Assembly (NCBI GenBank): GCA_018714695.1
Contig: DVNB01000099.1
Coordinates: 1 to 49,498 of the forward strand
Direction: 5' to 3'
Length of the DNA: 49,498 nt
Source of the DNA: Candidatus Ornithomonoglobus merdipullorum
GTDB lineage: Bacteria > Bacillota > Clostridia > UBA1381
Position numbers and translations under genes: made by a program. The notes under the pieces are model-generated. The model was not told the DNA's origin. It saw only the letters and a list, made by a program, of their open reading frames with translations, and searched no databases. The stretch's first letter is position 1. Every line of letters begins with the position of its first letter. Shown here piece by piece: positions 26,098 through 34,721 of this stretch.

Positions 26098-26460
26098 ATG
26101 ATAAGAGCCATTCGCGGCGCAGTGACGGTCGAGAGAAACGAGCGCTCTGCGGTTTTTGAATCGGTCAGGACACTTATGGAAGAGATCATCCGTAAAAATT
26201 CGTTGGATATTGAAAGCATGACGGATATTATATTTACGCTGACGCCGGATATAACCTGTGCATTTCCGGCGGCAGCCGTAAGGGAAATGGGAATAACCGA
26301 TGTTCCGCTTCTCGATATGGCGGCACCGGACATAGACGGCGCGTTAAAGCTTTGCATTCGTGTTATGGTACATATTGAGACGGAGCTTAAAAATTCCGAG
26401 CTCCGGCACGTGTATCTCGGAGGAGCGGCGGCTCTGCGACCCGATCTTGCCGCAAAGTGA
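26098..26460 (+). CDS. aroH: Chorismate mutase, AroH type
   Basis: AroH converts chorismate to prephenate for Phe and Tyr synthesis. The 120-aa protein starts MIRAIRGAVTV and ends VYLGGAAALRPDL, both characteristic of the Bacillus trimeric AroH class. FTLTPDITCAFPA is also conserved. The ATG follows AAAGGGG; an upstream in-frame ATG has no ribosome site. It heads an operon with cmk. Confidence 0.93.
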   Translation: MIRAIRGAVTVERNERSAVFESVRTLMEEIIRKNSLDIESMTDIIFTLTPDITCAFPAAAVREMGITDVPLLDMAAPDIDGALKLCIRVMVHIETELKNSELRHVYLGGAAALRPDLAAK

Positions 26461-26483
26461 TATACAAAAAGGAGATCAGGCTT

Positions 26484-27167
26484 ATGAAAAAAATATCGGT
26501 CGCGATAGATGGGCCCGCCGGCGCGGGAAAAAGCTCTGTTGCGAAGACTGCGGCGTCGGTGCTGGGTTATGTGTATATAGACACCGGAGCTATGTACAGA
26601 TCTGTGGCGGTATACGCCATCGAAAACGGTATAGATATCGCCGGTGAACGGCAGAGGCTCATAAAATGTCTCGGCGATATAGACATATCGCTCAGAAACG
26701 ACGGCGGCAGGCAGACGGTGTATTTGAATGATGTCGATGTTACCGAGAGGATACGTACCGCAGATGCGTCTATGGGCGCCTCGGCGGTGGCTGTGATACC
26801 GGAGGTAAGGGAAAAACTCGTTTCGGAGCAGAAGGCGATGGCTCGGGACGGCGGCGTGATAATGGACGGAAGAGACATAGGGACATCTGTCCTTCCGGGC
26901 GCCGAGCTCAAGATATACCTGACGGCATCGGTCGCTGAGCGGGCGAAAAGAAGGTATAATGAGAATATTGAGCGTGGCATGGAATGCGACTATGACGAGA
27001 TAGAGCGAGATGTGAGAAAACGTGACGAAAACGATATGACCCGCGAGGTGTCGCCGCTGCGTAAAGCGGATGATGCGGTGCTTCTGGACACGTCGGACAT
27101 GACGTTTGACGAGGTAGTCGGTGCGGTCACGGATATGATCAGGGAGAGAGAAGCCGATGTTTTATAA
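26484..27167 (+). CDS. cmk: Cytidylate kinase
   Basis: Cmk phosphorylates CMP and dCMP with ATP. The 227-aa protein has the P-loop DGPAGAGKSSVAK (10-22), YIDTGAMYRSVA, MDGRDIGTSVLP and a C-terminal DTSDMTFDEVV. The start at 26484 follows AAAGGAGAT. It overlaps plsC by 11 nt, so they are coupled. Confidence 0.97.
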   Translation: MKKISVAIDGPAGAGKSSVAKTAASVLGYVYIDTGAMYRSVAVYAIENGIDIAGERQRLIKCLGDIDISLRNDGGRQTVYLNDVDVTERIRTADASMGASAVAVIPEVREKLVSEQKAMARDGGVIMDGRDIGTSVLPGAELKIYLTASVAERAKRRYNENIERGMECDYDEIERDVRKRDENDMTREVSPLRKADDAVLLDTSDMTFDEVVGAVTDMIREREADVL

Positions 27168-27735
27168 TTTCAGTAAGGTCGTAGTAAGGGTGATCCTGTT
27201 CTTCGCATTCAGGATAAAGGCGGTAGGGCGCGAGAACGTGCCGGCTGAGGGACCTGCCATATTGGCGATGAACCACCGCAGCAATTTCGATCCGGTAATG
27301 GCGGCGCTGACCTGTCCGCGTCAGCTCAGATTCATGGCAAAATCAGAGCTTTTCGAGCCGAAGGTGTTCGGTTCATTGATAAGAAAGCTTGGGGCATTTC
27401 CGGTGCACAGAGGGAAGGGCGATCTTGCGGCGATAAAGGCTGCGTTCAACATCTTCAAAGCCGGAGAAGTAATGCTTATGTTCCCTGAGGGCGGCAGGGT
27501 GAAGCGTTCGGAAAGACGCAAGGCAAAGCCGGGTGTGGCTCTCATAGCTCAGAAAAGCGGTGTGCCGGTGATACCGGTAAATCTTTCCGGACAATACGGA
27601 TTCATGAAGAAGATAACCGTTACCTATGGGAAGCCGATCTCGTTTGCCGAGTTCAAGGGACAGAGAATGTCGGGCGAGGAGATACAATCTCTTGCGGACA
27701 ACGTTCTAGATAATATTTACAGCCTCAGCGCGTGA
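27157..27735 (+). CDS. plsC: 1-acyl-sn-glycerol-3-phosphate acyltransferase
   Basis: PlsC adds the second acyl chain to make phosphatidic acid. The 192-aa protein carries the acyltransferase motif NHRSNFDP (HX4D, residues 39-46), the substrate motif MFPEGGR and VPVIPVNLSG. A hydrophobic N-terminal segment would hold it on the membrane. Its gene overlaps cmk and precedes ispH, a common order in Clostridia. Confidence 0.94.
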   Translation: MFYNFSKVVVRVILFFAFRIKAVGRENVPAEGPAILAMNHRSNFDPVMAALTCPRQLRFMAKSELFEPKVFGSLIRKLGAFPVHRGKGDLAAIKAAFNIFKAGEVMLMFPEGGRVKRSERRKAKPGVALIAQKSGVPVIPVNLSGQYGFMKKITVTYGKPISFAEFKGQRMSGEEIQSLADNVLDNIYSLSA

Positions 27736-27750
27736 TGACGGAGGTATCTG

Positions 27751-29766
27751 ATGGAGATAGTTACGGCAAAGACTGCCGGGTTCTGCTTCGGCGTAAAGAG
27801 GGCGGTGGATGCCGTCTATGAGGCGATAAATAACGGCAAAAAAATAGCGACTCTGGGAGACATAATCCATAACAGCCAGGTCATAGATGATCTTAAGGAA
27901 CACGGCGTGTATGCCTATGACAGTCCGGAGGAGATACCCGAGGACTGCTGTGTTGTCATCCGTGCGCATGGAGTCGGCAAGGATATATATGAGCGGATAG
28001 GCGGCAGAGAATGCATAGATCTTACGTGTCCGTTCGTCAAAAAGATCCATAATATAGTGGAAAAATATTATAAAGAGGGGTATCAGATCGTCATCGTCGG
28101 AGACAAGGATCATCCGGAGGTGAAGGGTATAAACGGCTGGTGCGGATATGAGGCGATAGTTATCGACAGTGAAATCGGTAAAATCGACAAAAAATTGTCT
28201 GAAAAGCCGCTTTGTATTGTGGCACAAACCACAATAAATAAAAAAAGTTTTGTGCAAATCGTACAAAATATAAAAAACACTTGCAAAAGTACCATAGAAT
28301 TTGATACAATATGTAGTGCAACAAAGGATAGGCAGGAGGAAGCGGCTGAGCTTGCGGCGTCGTCCGATTGTATGATCGTTATCGGCGGCAGAAAAAGCTC
28401 CAATACACGCAAGCTTTATGAGATCTCAAAAAAGCTGTGTCCGAACACCTATCATGTTGAAACGGCGGGAGAGCTCCCGCACGAAAGATATAATAAAATA
28501 GGTATTACGGCCGGAGCGTCAACGCCGGCTCGTATTATCCAGGAGGTAGTAAAGGCTATGAGTGAAAATTTAAAAAACGAAGAGAGCTTTGCTGAGCTGT
28601 TGAAGACATACGATCAGAAAACTCTCAACAATGGGGACATTGTGGACGGACAGGTTGTAGAAGTCCGCAAAAATGAAGTAATCGTTGATTTGGGCGGTTT
28701 CAAGTATAACGGTCAGCTTGCTCTCGATCAGATCACCGATGACCCGTCACTTGAGCCGTCTGATGTTGTAAAGGAAGGCGACACGATCAGGGTTTACGTT
28801 GTCGGCGTGAACGATGCTGAAGGAAAAGTAGTTTTATCAAGAAAGAAATTGGTAGCTATGGAAAGCTGGAACAAAATCAAAGCGGCTTACGAATCGGGAG
28901 AAATTTTGGAGGGCAAGATCATCAAGGCTGTCAAAGGCGGCGTGATCGCATCTGCCGACGGTTCGCAGGTATTTATTCCGGCGCGTCAGGCATCGGAGAG
29001 ATACGTGTCGGATCTTCAGAGTCTTGTAGGTACGACAGTGAAATTCAAGCTTATCGAGCTTGACGAGAGAAGGAAGAGAGTGGTAGGTTCGGTTCGCGTT
29101 ATCCTCGAGGCTGAACGCAAGGCAAAGGAAGAGGCGTTCTGGGCAGGAGCTGAGATCGGAAAGCATTATACCGGAACCGTTAAGTCGCTTACATCATTCG
29201 GCGCATTCGTTGATATCGGCGGAGTGGACGGACTCGTTCACATAAGCGAGCTTTCGTGGAACAAGATCAAGCATCCGTCAGAGGTATGCGCTGTAGGCGA
29301 TGTAATGGATGTTTATATCAAGGATATAAACCCTGAGACAAAGAAAATATCGCTCGGTTTCAAGAAGATGGAGGATAATCCTTGGGTCATCGCACAGAAC
29401 AAGATCCATGTCGGAGACGTTATAACGGTAAAGATCGTAAGAATGCTGCCGTTCGGTGCATTTGCGGAAATCATGCCGACAGTGGACGGACTTATCCATA
29501 TCTCGCAGATCGCGGACAGAAGGATAGGCAAGCCGGACGATGTTCTTTCGATAGGACAGGAAGTTCAGGTCAAGGTCACAGATGTTGACTGGGAGGCTAA
29601 GAAGATCAGCCTTTCGATAAGAGCTCTTATTGAGGCTGAGAAGGAAAAGGAGCCGGAGGAGGAACCGGAAGTGATCGAGGACGATGAGCCGCAGGCTGAG
29701 TCGACACTCGTTTATTCGACGGATCCGGATGTTGAGGTAGACGCGGCTCCGAGCGATGCCGAATAA
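27751..29766 (+). CDS. ispH: IspH reductase fused to ribosomal protein S1-like domains
   Basis: IspH makes IPP and DMAPP with a [4Fe-4S] cluster in the MEP pathway; S1 domains bind mRNA. The 671-aa fusion has the three cluster Cys, C12, C93 and C188, with H40, H73 and H121. From about M270 four S1 repeats follow, at roughly 290-355, 380-440, 460-525 and 545-620. An acidic tail ends the protein. This fusion is known in Clostridia. A consensus AGGAGG at 28541 lies before M270, so the S1 part may also be made alone. The gene overlaps no neighbour; a terminator follows. Confidence 0.95.
   Translation: MEIVTAKTAGFCFGVKRAVDAVYEAINNGKKIATLGDIIHNSQVIDDLKEHGVYAYDSPEEIPEDCCVVIRAHGVGKDIYERIGGRECIDLTCPFVKKIHNIVEKYYKEGYQIVIVGDKDHPEVKGINGWCGYEAIVIDSEIGKIDKKLSEKPLCIVAQTTINKKSFVQIVQNIKNTCKSTIEFDTICSATKDRQEEAAELAASSDCMIVIGGRKSSNTRKLYEISKKLCPNTYHVETAGELPHERYNKIGITAGASTPARIIQEVVKAMSENLKNEESFAELLKTYDQKTLNNGDIVDGQVVEVRKNEVIVDLGGFKYNGQLALDQITDDPSLEPSDVVKEGDTIRVYVVGVNDAEGKVVLSRKKLVAMESWNKIKAAYESGEILEGKIIKAVKGGVIASADGSQVFIPARQASERYVSDLQSLVGTTVKFKLIELDERRKRVVGSVRVILEAERKAKEEAFWAGAEIGKHYTGTVKSLTSFGAFVDIGGVDGLVHISELSWNKIKHPSEVCAVGDVMDVYIKDINPETKKISLGFKKMEDNPWVIAQNKIHVGDVITVKIVRMLPFGAFAEIMPTVDGLIHISQIADRRIGKPDDVLSIGQEVQVKVTDVDWEAKKISLSIRALIEAEKEKEPEEEPEVIEDDEPQAESTLVYSTDPDVEVDAAPSDAE
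28281..28310 (+). promoter_or_regulatory. Possible internal promoter in ispH-rpsA
   Basis: TTGCAA (28281-28286), 18 bp and TACAAT (28305-28310) lie in a local A-rich patch (about 28180-28330) of the IspH part. It could drive the S1 part alone. The A-rich codons (runs of AAA) stand out against the surrounding gene. Confidence 0.35.
28541..28546 (+). promoter_or_regulatory. Internal ribosome binding site for S1
   Basis: AGGAGG is 11 nt before the in-frame ATG at 28558 (codon 270). The following MSENLKNEESFAELL is like the start of stand-alone clostridial S1 proteins, so independent translation is plausible. Confidence 0.45.
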
Positions 29767-29793
29767 TCATATACAGTTTTATACTGAAACTTT

Positions 29794-29834
29794 ATGGGCA
29801 CGGACACCATCAGAGGCGCCGTGCCCATTTTTTA
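29794..29834 (+). terminator. Terminator of the aroH operon
   Basis: A perfect 10-bp stem (ATGGGCACGG with CCGTGCCCAT) and a 15-nt loop are followed by six T. Confidence 0.85.
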
Positions 29835-29878
29835 TGTAAACATATTCAGCCTGATTTGTAAAGTTTCTGTGACTTCAC

Positions 29879-29908
29879 TTGACAAACTCCGATAAGTGTT
29901 GGTATAAT
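29879..29908 (+). promoter_or_regulatory. Promoter of the MarR-citrate synthase operon
   Basis: TTGACA (29879-29884), 18 bp and extended TGGTATAAT (core 29903-29908). Confidence 0.85.
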
Positions 29909-29915
29909 ATAATTA

Positions 29916-29944
29916 TTCGAAAACGAACAGTTCTGAAACGAACA
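29916..29944 (+). promoter_or_regulatory. Candidate MarR operator
   Basis: Two direct repeats AAACGAACA (29921-29929 and 29936-29944) start 15 bp apart just past the -10, together with the inverted TTCG-AAAA-CGAA (29916-29927... ) and GAACAGTTC. A repressor bound here would stop the operon, which fits autoregulation by the MarR proteins. Confidence 0.45.
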
Positions 29945-29965
29945 ATAAATATTTCGGAGGAAGCA

Positions 29966-30427
29966 ATGGAAAGCATCACAGAAAATATATATGTAAACCG
30001 TGATCTTCAGAACGAGCTGTTCAGCTCAGTGTGCTCAAAATACGGACTTACGCGTATGGAGCTTCTGATACTTCTGTTTCTTTCGCGAAGTGCGAAAAAT
30101 ACTGCTACGGATATAGTGGAGCGGTTAAGAGTGGCAAAATCGCACGTTTCGGCATCCGTAAGGGAGCTGGAGGAGCAGGGGTATATCGAACCCGTATATG
30201 AGGGCAGTGACCACAGGGCTGTCCATCTCAGACTCTGTAAAAAGGCTGATGAGATAATAAGGGCGGGTGAGCGCGCCCAGAATGAATTCATCTCCATAGT
30301 ATGCAGGGGCTTTTCTCAGCGGGAGCAGCTCAAGGATTTTATCGTTCGAATGAACGATAATGTGATCGAATACTTTAAAGCTGCCTGCCGGCATCAAAAC
30401 AGGCAGCGCTCAGTTTCAGGGAGGTGA
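29966..30427 (+). CDS. MarR-family transcriptional regulator
   Basis: The product is 153 aa from the ATG after GGAGGAAGCA. The winged helix is about residues 35-105: TRMELLILLFLS, TDIVERLRVAKSHVSASVRELEEQGYI (recognition helix AKSHVSASVREL) and a beta wing ending in SDHRAVHLRL. The C-terminal helix carries the dimer interface. Direct repeats in the promoter suggest it represses its own operon. The ligand is not known. A second MarR gene starts 7 nt later. Confidence 0.88.
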   Translation: MESITENIYVNRDLQNELFSSVCSKYGLTRMELLILLFLSRSAKNTATDIVERLRVAKSHVSASVRELEEQGYIEPVYEGSDHRAVHLRLCKKADEIIRAGERAQNEFISIVCRGFSQREQLKDFIVRMNDNVIEYFKAACRHQNRQRSVSGR

Positions 30428-30434
30428 AGTTACC

Positions 30435-30890
30435 GTGACCGGTAAAAATGATTTAACACGTTTGTCAAACGAGATAACATATCACAGATATATGCTGAGC
30501 CATAAAAAGGCTGAAAGCCTTTATACGGATATAAGCATGTCTGAGTATATTGCACTCAAGCATATTTCGGAGCATGAGGGCGAAAGGGTATATCTAAAAG
30601 AGATAGCCGACGGGATGGATATAACTGTGCAGAAGGCGTCAAAGGGTGTAAGAAGGCTCCGTGACCGAGGGCTTGTAACATGGGAGCATGACGGCAACGG
30701 AAGCGATGGAACGTATGTGACTATTACCGAGACAGGAGAAAAACTGCTGAGAGAGCAGGAGACGGTCTTGAAGGACTATTACGGCAGAGTTATAGAAATA
30801 TTCGGCGAAGACAGACTTGAAGAGCTCCTGGAGCTTTTGAGAGAGCTTGAGGATGCTATGGACGGTGCACTTGACGGAAAGGAGGCATGA
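30435..30890 (+). CDS. Second MarR-family regulator
   Basis: The product is 151 aa from a GTG after GGGAGGTGAAG. The winged helix shows MSEYIALKHISEHEG, LKEIADGMDITVQKASKGVRRLRDRGLV and a wing with GTYVTITETGEKLL. A Glu/Leu-rich C-terminal helix (from about 120) may dimerise. It is tandem with the first MarR but only distantly alike, so the two may recognise different ligands or form a heterodimer. The citrate synthase gene starts 3 nt after its stop. Confidence 0.85.
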   Translation: MTGKNDLTRLSNEITYHRYMLSHKKAESLYTDISMSEYIALKHISEHEGERVYLKEIADGMDITVQKASKGVRRLRDRGLVTWEHDGNGSDGTYVTITETGEKLLREQETVLKDYYGRVIEIFGEDRLEELLELLRELEDAMDGALDGKEA

Positions 30891-30893
30891 TGG

Positions 30894-32231
30894 ATGTCAA
30901 ATGAGGAATACATGCGGGAAAAAGAAGCCGTCTGCCGTAAAAACGATGATATATCACCGAGGCTGTATGACGAGTACGGAGTAAACAAGGGATTGCGCGA
31001 CGAGAACGGGAACGGCGTTCTGGCGGGACTTACAAACATATCAAAGATAGTATCGTCAAAATTCGAAAACGGAAAAAAGGTGTCGTGTGACGGCGAGCTT
31101 TGGTATCGCGGCTACAGGATAGAAGATCTTATAAACAGCCTGGGAGACAACGAGCCCGGCTTTGAGAAAATGGCATATCTGCTGCTCATGGGAGAGCTGC
31201 CGGATAAGGAGGATATGGCGGAGTTTTTAGAGCTCATAGGCGAGTGCAGGACACTTCCGGAGAATTTTGACCGTGACGTTATAATGAAGGCGGCGAGCGA
31301 GGATATAATGAACTCAATGACGAGGAGTATCCTTACTTTAGCATCGTACGACAGAAAAGCAAACGACACGAGCGTTGCAAATTCGCTCGGGCAGTGTATA
31401 AGGCTTATAAGCGAGTTCCCGCTTCTGGCTGTTTACGCATATCACGCATATAATTATAACGTGCACGGAAACAGCATGATAATACACAGACCTCAAAAGG
31501 ACTTGTCAACTGCCGAAAATCTGCTTATGATGCTGCGTCCCGACAAAAAGTTCACGGCAACAGAGGCAAAGGTTCTCGACACGGCGCTCATCCTTCACAT
31601 GGAGCACGGCGGAGGAAATAACTCAACCTTTACAACAAGGGTCGTAACATCTTCAGGTTCTGATACATACTCGACGATCGCTGCGGCGATGGCGTCGCTC
31701 AAGGGCCCGAAGCATGGAGGTGCAAACATCAAGGTCATGCAGATGATGGAGGATATACGTGCTCATGTCGGAGACCTTACAGACTATGATGAGGTGGAAG
31801 CATATCTTGCAAAGATCATCGACAAGGAGGCATTCGACAGAAAGGGACTCGTATATGGTATGGGTCACGCCGTATATTCGCTCTCTGATCCGCGTGAGAG
31901 GATATTCAAGGGGTATGTCGAGAAGCTTGCGGCGGAAAAGGGCAGAGAGGATGATCTCAAGCTGTATAAGAATGTTGAGGAAGCGGCGCCTAAGCTTATT
32001 GCAAAAAAACGGCGTATATTCAAGGGAGTAAGTCCGAATGTGGATTTTTACAGCGGCTTTGTATACGAAATGCTCGGGATACCGCAGGAGCTCTACACAG
32101 CGATATTTGCGGCAGCGAGGATCGTCGGATGGAGTGCGCATAGAATAGAGGAGCTTATATGCATGGATAAGATCATACGTCCTGCGTATATGAGCGTTAT
32201 GGAGGAAAGGAGCGTGCCTATTGAAAAATAG
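30894..32231 (+). CDS. Citrate synthase
   Basis: Citrate synthase condenses acetyl-CoA and oxaloacetate. The 445-aa protein shows H238 in MEHGGGN, catalytic H274 in GPKHGGAN, H325 in GMGHAVYSL and D384 in NVDFYSGF. The N-terminal 30 residues are extra and charged. No aconitase or isocitrate dehydrogenase is nearby, so it could feed glutamate synthesis or another citrate use. It sits between two MarR genes and a DUF1538 transporter-like gene, which is unusual. It is in the MarR operon by spacing. Confidence 0.95.
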   Translation: MSNEEYMREKEAVCRKNDDISPRLYDEYGVNKGLRDENGNGVLAGLTNISKIVSSKFENGKKVSCDGELWYRGYRIEDLINSLGDNEPGFEKMAYLLLMGELPDKEDMAEFLELIGECRTLPENFDRDVIMKAASEDIMNSMTRSILTLASYDRKANDTSVANSLGQCIRLISEFPLLAVYAYHAYNYNVHGNSMIIHRPQKDLSTAENLLMMLRPDKKFTATEAKVLDTALILHMEHGGGNNSTFTTRVVTSSGSDTYSTIAAAMASLKGPKHGGANIKVMQMMEDIRAHVGDLTDYDEVEAYLAKIIDKEAFDRKGLVYGMGHAVYSLSDPRERIFKGYVEKLAAEKGREDDLKLYKNVEEAAPKLIAKKRRIFKGVSPNVDFYSGFVYEMLGIPQELYTAIFAAARIVGWSAHRIEELICMDKIIRPAYMSVMEERSVPIEK

Positions 32232-32297
32232 AAACGGGCACCGAGGATGCGGTGTTTTGAGGATCTATAGTACAAACATAACCGGAGGTGCCCCTGC

Positions 32298-33824
32298 ATG
32301 AATCAGAAATTAAAGGAAAAGACGCTGGAATCGCTTTCATCGGTCCTGCCGGTGGCGGGGATAGTGCTGCTTTTGAGTATAGTTTTAGTACCGCTCGATG
32401 TAGGAAATGTGATGATATTCCTTGTGAGCACTGTTCTTCTGATAGTCGGAATGGGAATGTTCCAGCTCGGAGCGGAAACTGCGATGAACCCTTTGGGAGA
32501 GGGAATAGGCGGGGAGCTTTCAAGGTCGGGAAAGACAGTGCTGATAATCGCTGTGAGCTTCGTTATGGGAGTGCTCATAACGATAGCCGAGCCTGATCTT
32601 CAGGTGCTGTCAAATCAGGTGCCGTCCGTGCCTAACAGCGTGCTTATATGGACTGTCGCGATAGGGGTCGGACTGTTTCTGGCGGTAGCGGTGATGAGGG
32701 TAGTGCTGAAGGTAAATCTGTCGGTGCTGCTTATGATATTCTATGCGTTGCTTTTGGCGCTGTCGTTCTTTGTCCCAAGGGATTTTCTGGCCGTTGCATT
32801 TGACTCCGGCGGTGTTACTACAGGGCCTATGACGGTACCGTTCATCATGGCTATGGGTATAGGACTTTCCGCGATGCGAGGAGATAAGGACGCGTCAAGC
32901 GACAGCTTTGGTCTCGTGGCGCTTTCAAGTATCGGACCGGTGCTTGCGGTAATGGTACTTGGCTGTTTCTATGCACCGGATGAAACAGCTGATATGACGA
33001 CCGAGATAGCGTCTGTTGCAACGATGCGCGATGTTATGGAGATATTCGTCGTAGAACTGCCGCATTATGCCAAGGAGGTGCTAATATCGCTTTTGCCGAT
33101 AGCGGGAGTGTATGTGATATTCCAGCTTATAAGGCGTAAGTACCAGAAGAGACAGCAGCTGCGTATAGCGATGGGATTTCTTTATACCTATATAGGGCTT
33201 GTACTGTTCCTGTGCGGTGTAAATGTCGGATTTGCGCCTATAGGTACTATGCTCGGAAGTGAGATAGCGTCTTCGGGGATCGAATGGATCATGATACCGA
33301 TAGGCATGATAATGGGATATTTTATAGTAAAAGCAGAACCTGCGATACAGGTCCTAAATCATCAGGTACAATCCGTGACGAAGGGAACGATCTCAGGTAA
33401 GACGATGAACCATTGCTTGTCCATAGGCGTGGCGATAAGTATAGGTCTTGCGGTGCTGAGGATCCTTACCGGACTCCCGATACAGTGGATTATAATACCG
33501 GGATATATAATAGCGCTCTTAATGTCTAGATTCGTGCCGAAGATATTCGTGGGTATCGCGTTCGACTCCGGCGGCGTTGCGAGCGGACCGATGACCTCGA
33601 CATTCCTTCTGCCGTTCTGTATAGGGGCATGCAGCGCCCTCGGCGGGAATATCATGACCGACGCGTTCGGAGTGGTGGCGCTGGTCGCTCTGACGCCGCT
33701 AATAGCGATACAGATCATGGGTCTGAGGTACAGGTTCAGACTGAGCAGGCAGCTGAGATTTGCTGTGCCGGACGGCGGACTTCCGGAGGACAGCGATGTT
33801 ATCGTAGAGTTTGCGGAGGAGTGA
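32298..33824 (+). CDS. DUF1538-family integral membrane protein
   Basis: The product is 508 aa with about twelve hydrophobic segments. Two DUF1538 units are present. Each holds a motif of the type AEPxxQVLxxQV (near 97-109 and 343-355) and an AFDSGGV(T/A)(T/S)GPMT(V/S)xF block (near 166-181 and 412-427). The inverted or tandem duplication is typical of transporters. The substrate is unknown. The P-II-like gene follows after 4 nt, a pairing that suggests metabolite-controlled transport. A weak CACCG/CGGTG hairpin with TTTT (32239-32258) precedes it. Confidence 0.85.
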   Translation: MNQKLKEKTLESLSSVLPVAGIVLLLSIVLVPLDVGNVMIFLVSTVLLIVGMGMFQLGAETAMNPLGEGIGGELSRSGKTVLIIAVSFVMGVLITIAEPDLQVLSNQVPSVPNSVLIWTVAIGVGLFLAVAVMRVVLKVNLSVLLMIFYALLLALSFFVPRDFLAVAFDSGGVTTGPMTVPFIMAMGIGLSAMRGDKDASSDSFGLVALSSIGPVLAVMVLGCFYAPDETADMTTEIASVATMRDVMEIFVVELPHYAKEVLISLLPIAGVYVIFQLIRRKYQKRQQLRIAMGFLYTYIGLVLFLCGVNVGFAPIGTMLGSEIASSGIEWIMIPIGMIMGYFIVKAEPAIQVLNHQVQSVTKGTISGKTMNHCLSIGVAISIGLAVLRILTGLPIQWIIIPGYIIALLMSRFVPKIFVGIAFDSGGVASGPMTSTFLLPFCIGACSALGGNIMTDAFGVVALVALTPLIAIQIMGLRYRFRLSRQLRFAVPDGGLPEDSDVIVEFAEE

Positions 33825-33828
33825 GAAA

Positions 33829-34518
33829 ATGGAGTCGAATAAAATATCGTTTCGCGTACTGGTCCTTATCGCTGGACCGAAGCTTGCCGACAAGGCGTCA
33901 GAGGTACTGGAGCGTGAAAATGTTCCGGTGCAGTATGAATGGACTGCGGCGGGAACCGCGCCGAGTGAGCTTATAGATGTGCTTGGGTTGGGAAGCCCGG
34001 ACAAGAGCGTTCTTGCCAGCTTTATGCCGAAGCAGTTTGCCGACGGTATGCTCAGGAAGCTGAAAAGGGAACTCAAATTCGGTTCAGTGAATACAGGTAT
34101 AGCGTTCACACTTCCGCTCAACGGAGCCAGTAATCTGTTGGTGCATATGCTCGGCTCCGCGGTCGGGAGTGAGATCGAGGACGGAACAGAGAGGAAGGTT
34201 GTTGTCAACATGCCGGATATAAAATATTCATTGATCGCCGTGATGGTAAATCAGGGCTATAGCGAGAACGTGATGGAGGCAGCCCGTGAGGCGGGCGCCG
34301 GCGGCGGAACGGTCATACCGAGCCGCAATATCGCGAATGAAAAAGTAAAAGGCTTCTGGGGCTCGGGTTTTCAGGAGGAGAAGGACATAGTGCTGATCGT
34401 ATCGGACAGCGACAGCAAGCTTGCGATCATGCAGGCGATAGGCGACAAGTGCGGAATGCACAGCGACGCCAAGGGAATGATAATTTCGTTGCCGATAGAC
34501 AGTGTTATCGGATTTTAA
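33829..34518 (+). CDS. Double-length P-II-like regulatory protein
   Basis: P-II proteins (GlnB/GlnK, about 112 aa) bind 2-oxoglutarate and ATP/ADP and control transporters or enzymes. This 229-aa protein appears to hold two such folds: an N-terminal one (about 7-105, RVLVLIAGPKLADKASEVL) and a C-terminal one (about 125-229, YSLIAVMVNQGYSENVMEAAREAGAGGG then DIVLIVSDSDSKLAIMQAI). The start follows GGAGGAGTGAG and lies 4 nt after the DUF1538 gene. It may regulate that membrane protein. No uridylylated Tyr was identified in a T-loop. Confidence 0.8.
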   Translation: MESNKISFRVLVLIAGPKLADKASEVLERENVPVQYEWTAAGTAPSELIDVLGLGSPDKSVLASFMPKQFADGMLRKLKRELKFGSVNTGIAFTLPLNGASNLLVHMLGSAVGSEIEDGTERKVVVNMPDIKYSLIAVMVNQGYSENVMEAAREAGAGGGTVIPSRNIANEKVKGFWGSGFQEEKDIVLIVSDSDSKLAIMQAIGDKCGMHSDAKGMIISLPIDSVIGF

Positions 34519-34528
34519 TATGAACGAT

Positions 34529-34571
34529 ACGGCACAGACCTATGAAAACTGCATGGGTCTGTGCTGTTTTT
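34529..34571 (+). terminator. Terminator of the MarR operon
   Basis: GCACAGACC (34532-34540) pairs with GGTCTGTGC (34556-34564), extended by TATG/CATG, followed by TTTTTA. Confidence 0.85.
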
Positions 34572-34614
34572 ATATATAATGCAAAAGTTGATGCTTTTAT
34601 CTGTATAAAAGGAG

Positions 34615-34643
34615 TTGAAAACAGTGGTATATTATGATATACT
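34615..34643 (+). promoter_or_regulatory. Promoter of the LRR/beta-helix gene
   Basis: TTGAAA (34615-34620), 17 bp and TATACT (34638-34643). The leader contains a 10-codon ORF (34657-34689) and a TGCGAAA/TTTCGCA hairpin (34666-34685). Confidence 0.7.
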
Positions 34644-34721
34644 TAGAGGTGAGATAATGGGCAATTGCGAAATGCTGGTTTCGCAGTAATATGGTTAATA
34701 CAGAGAATGGAGGGAACCGTT

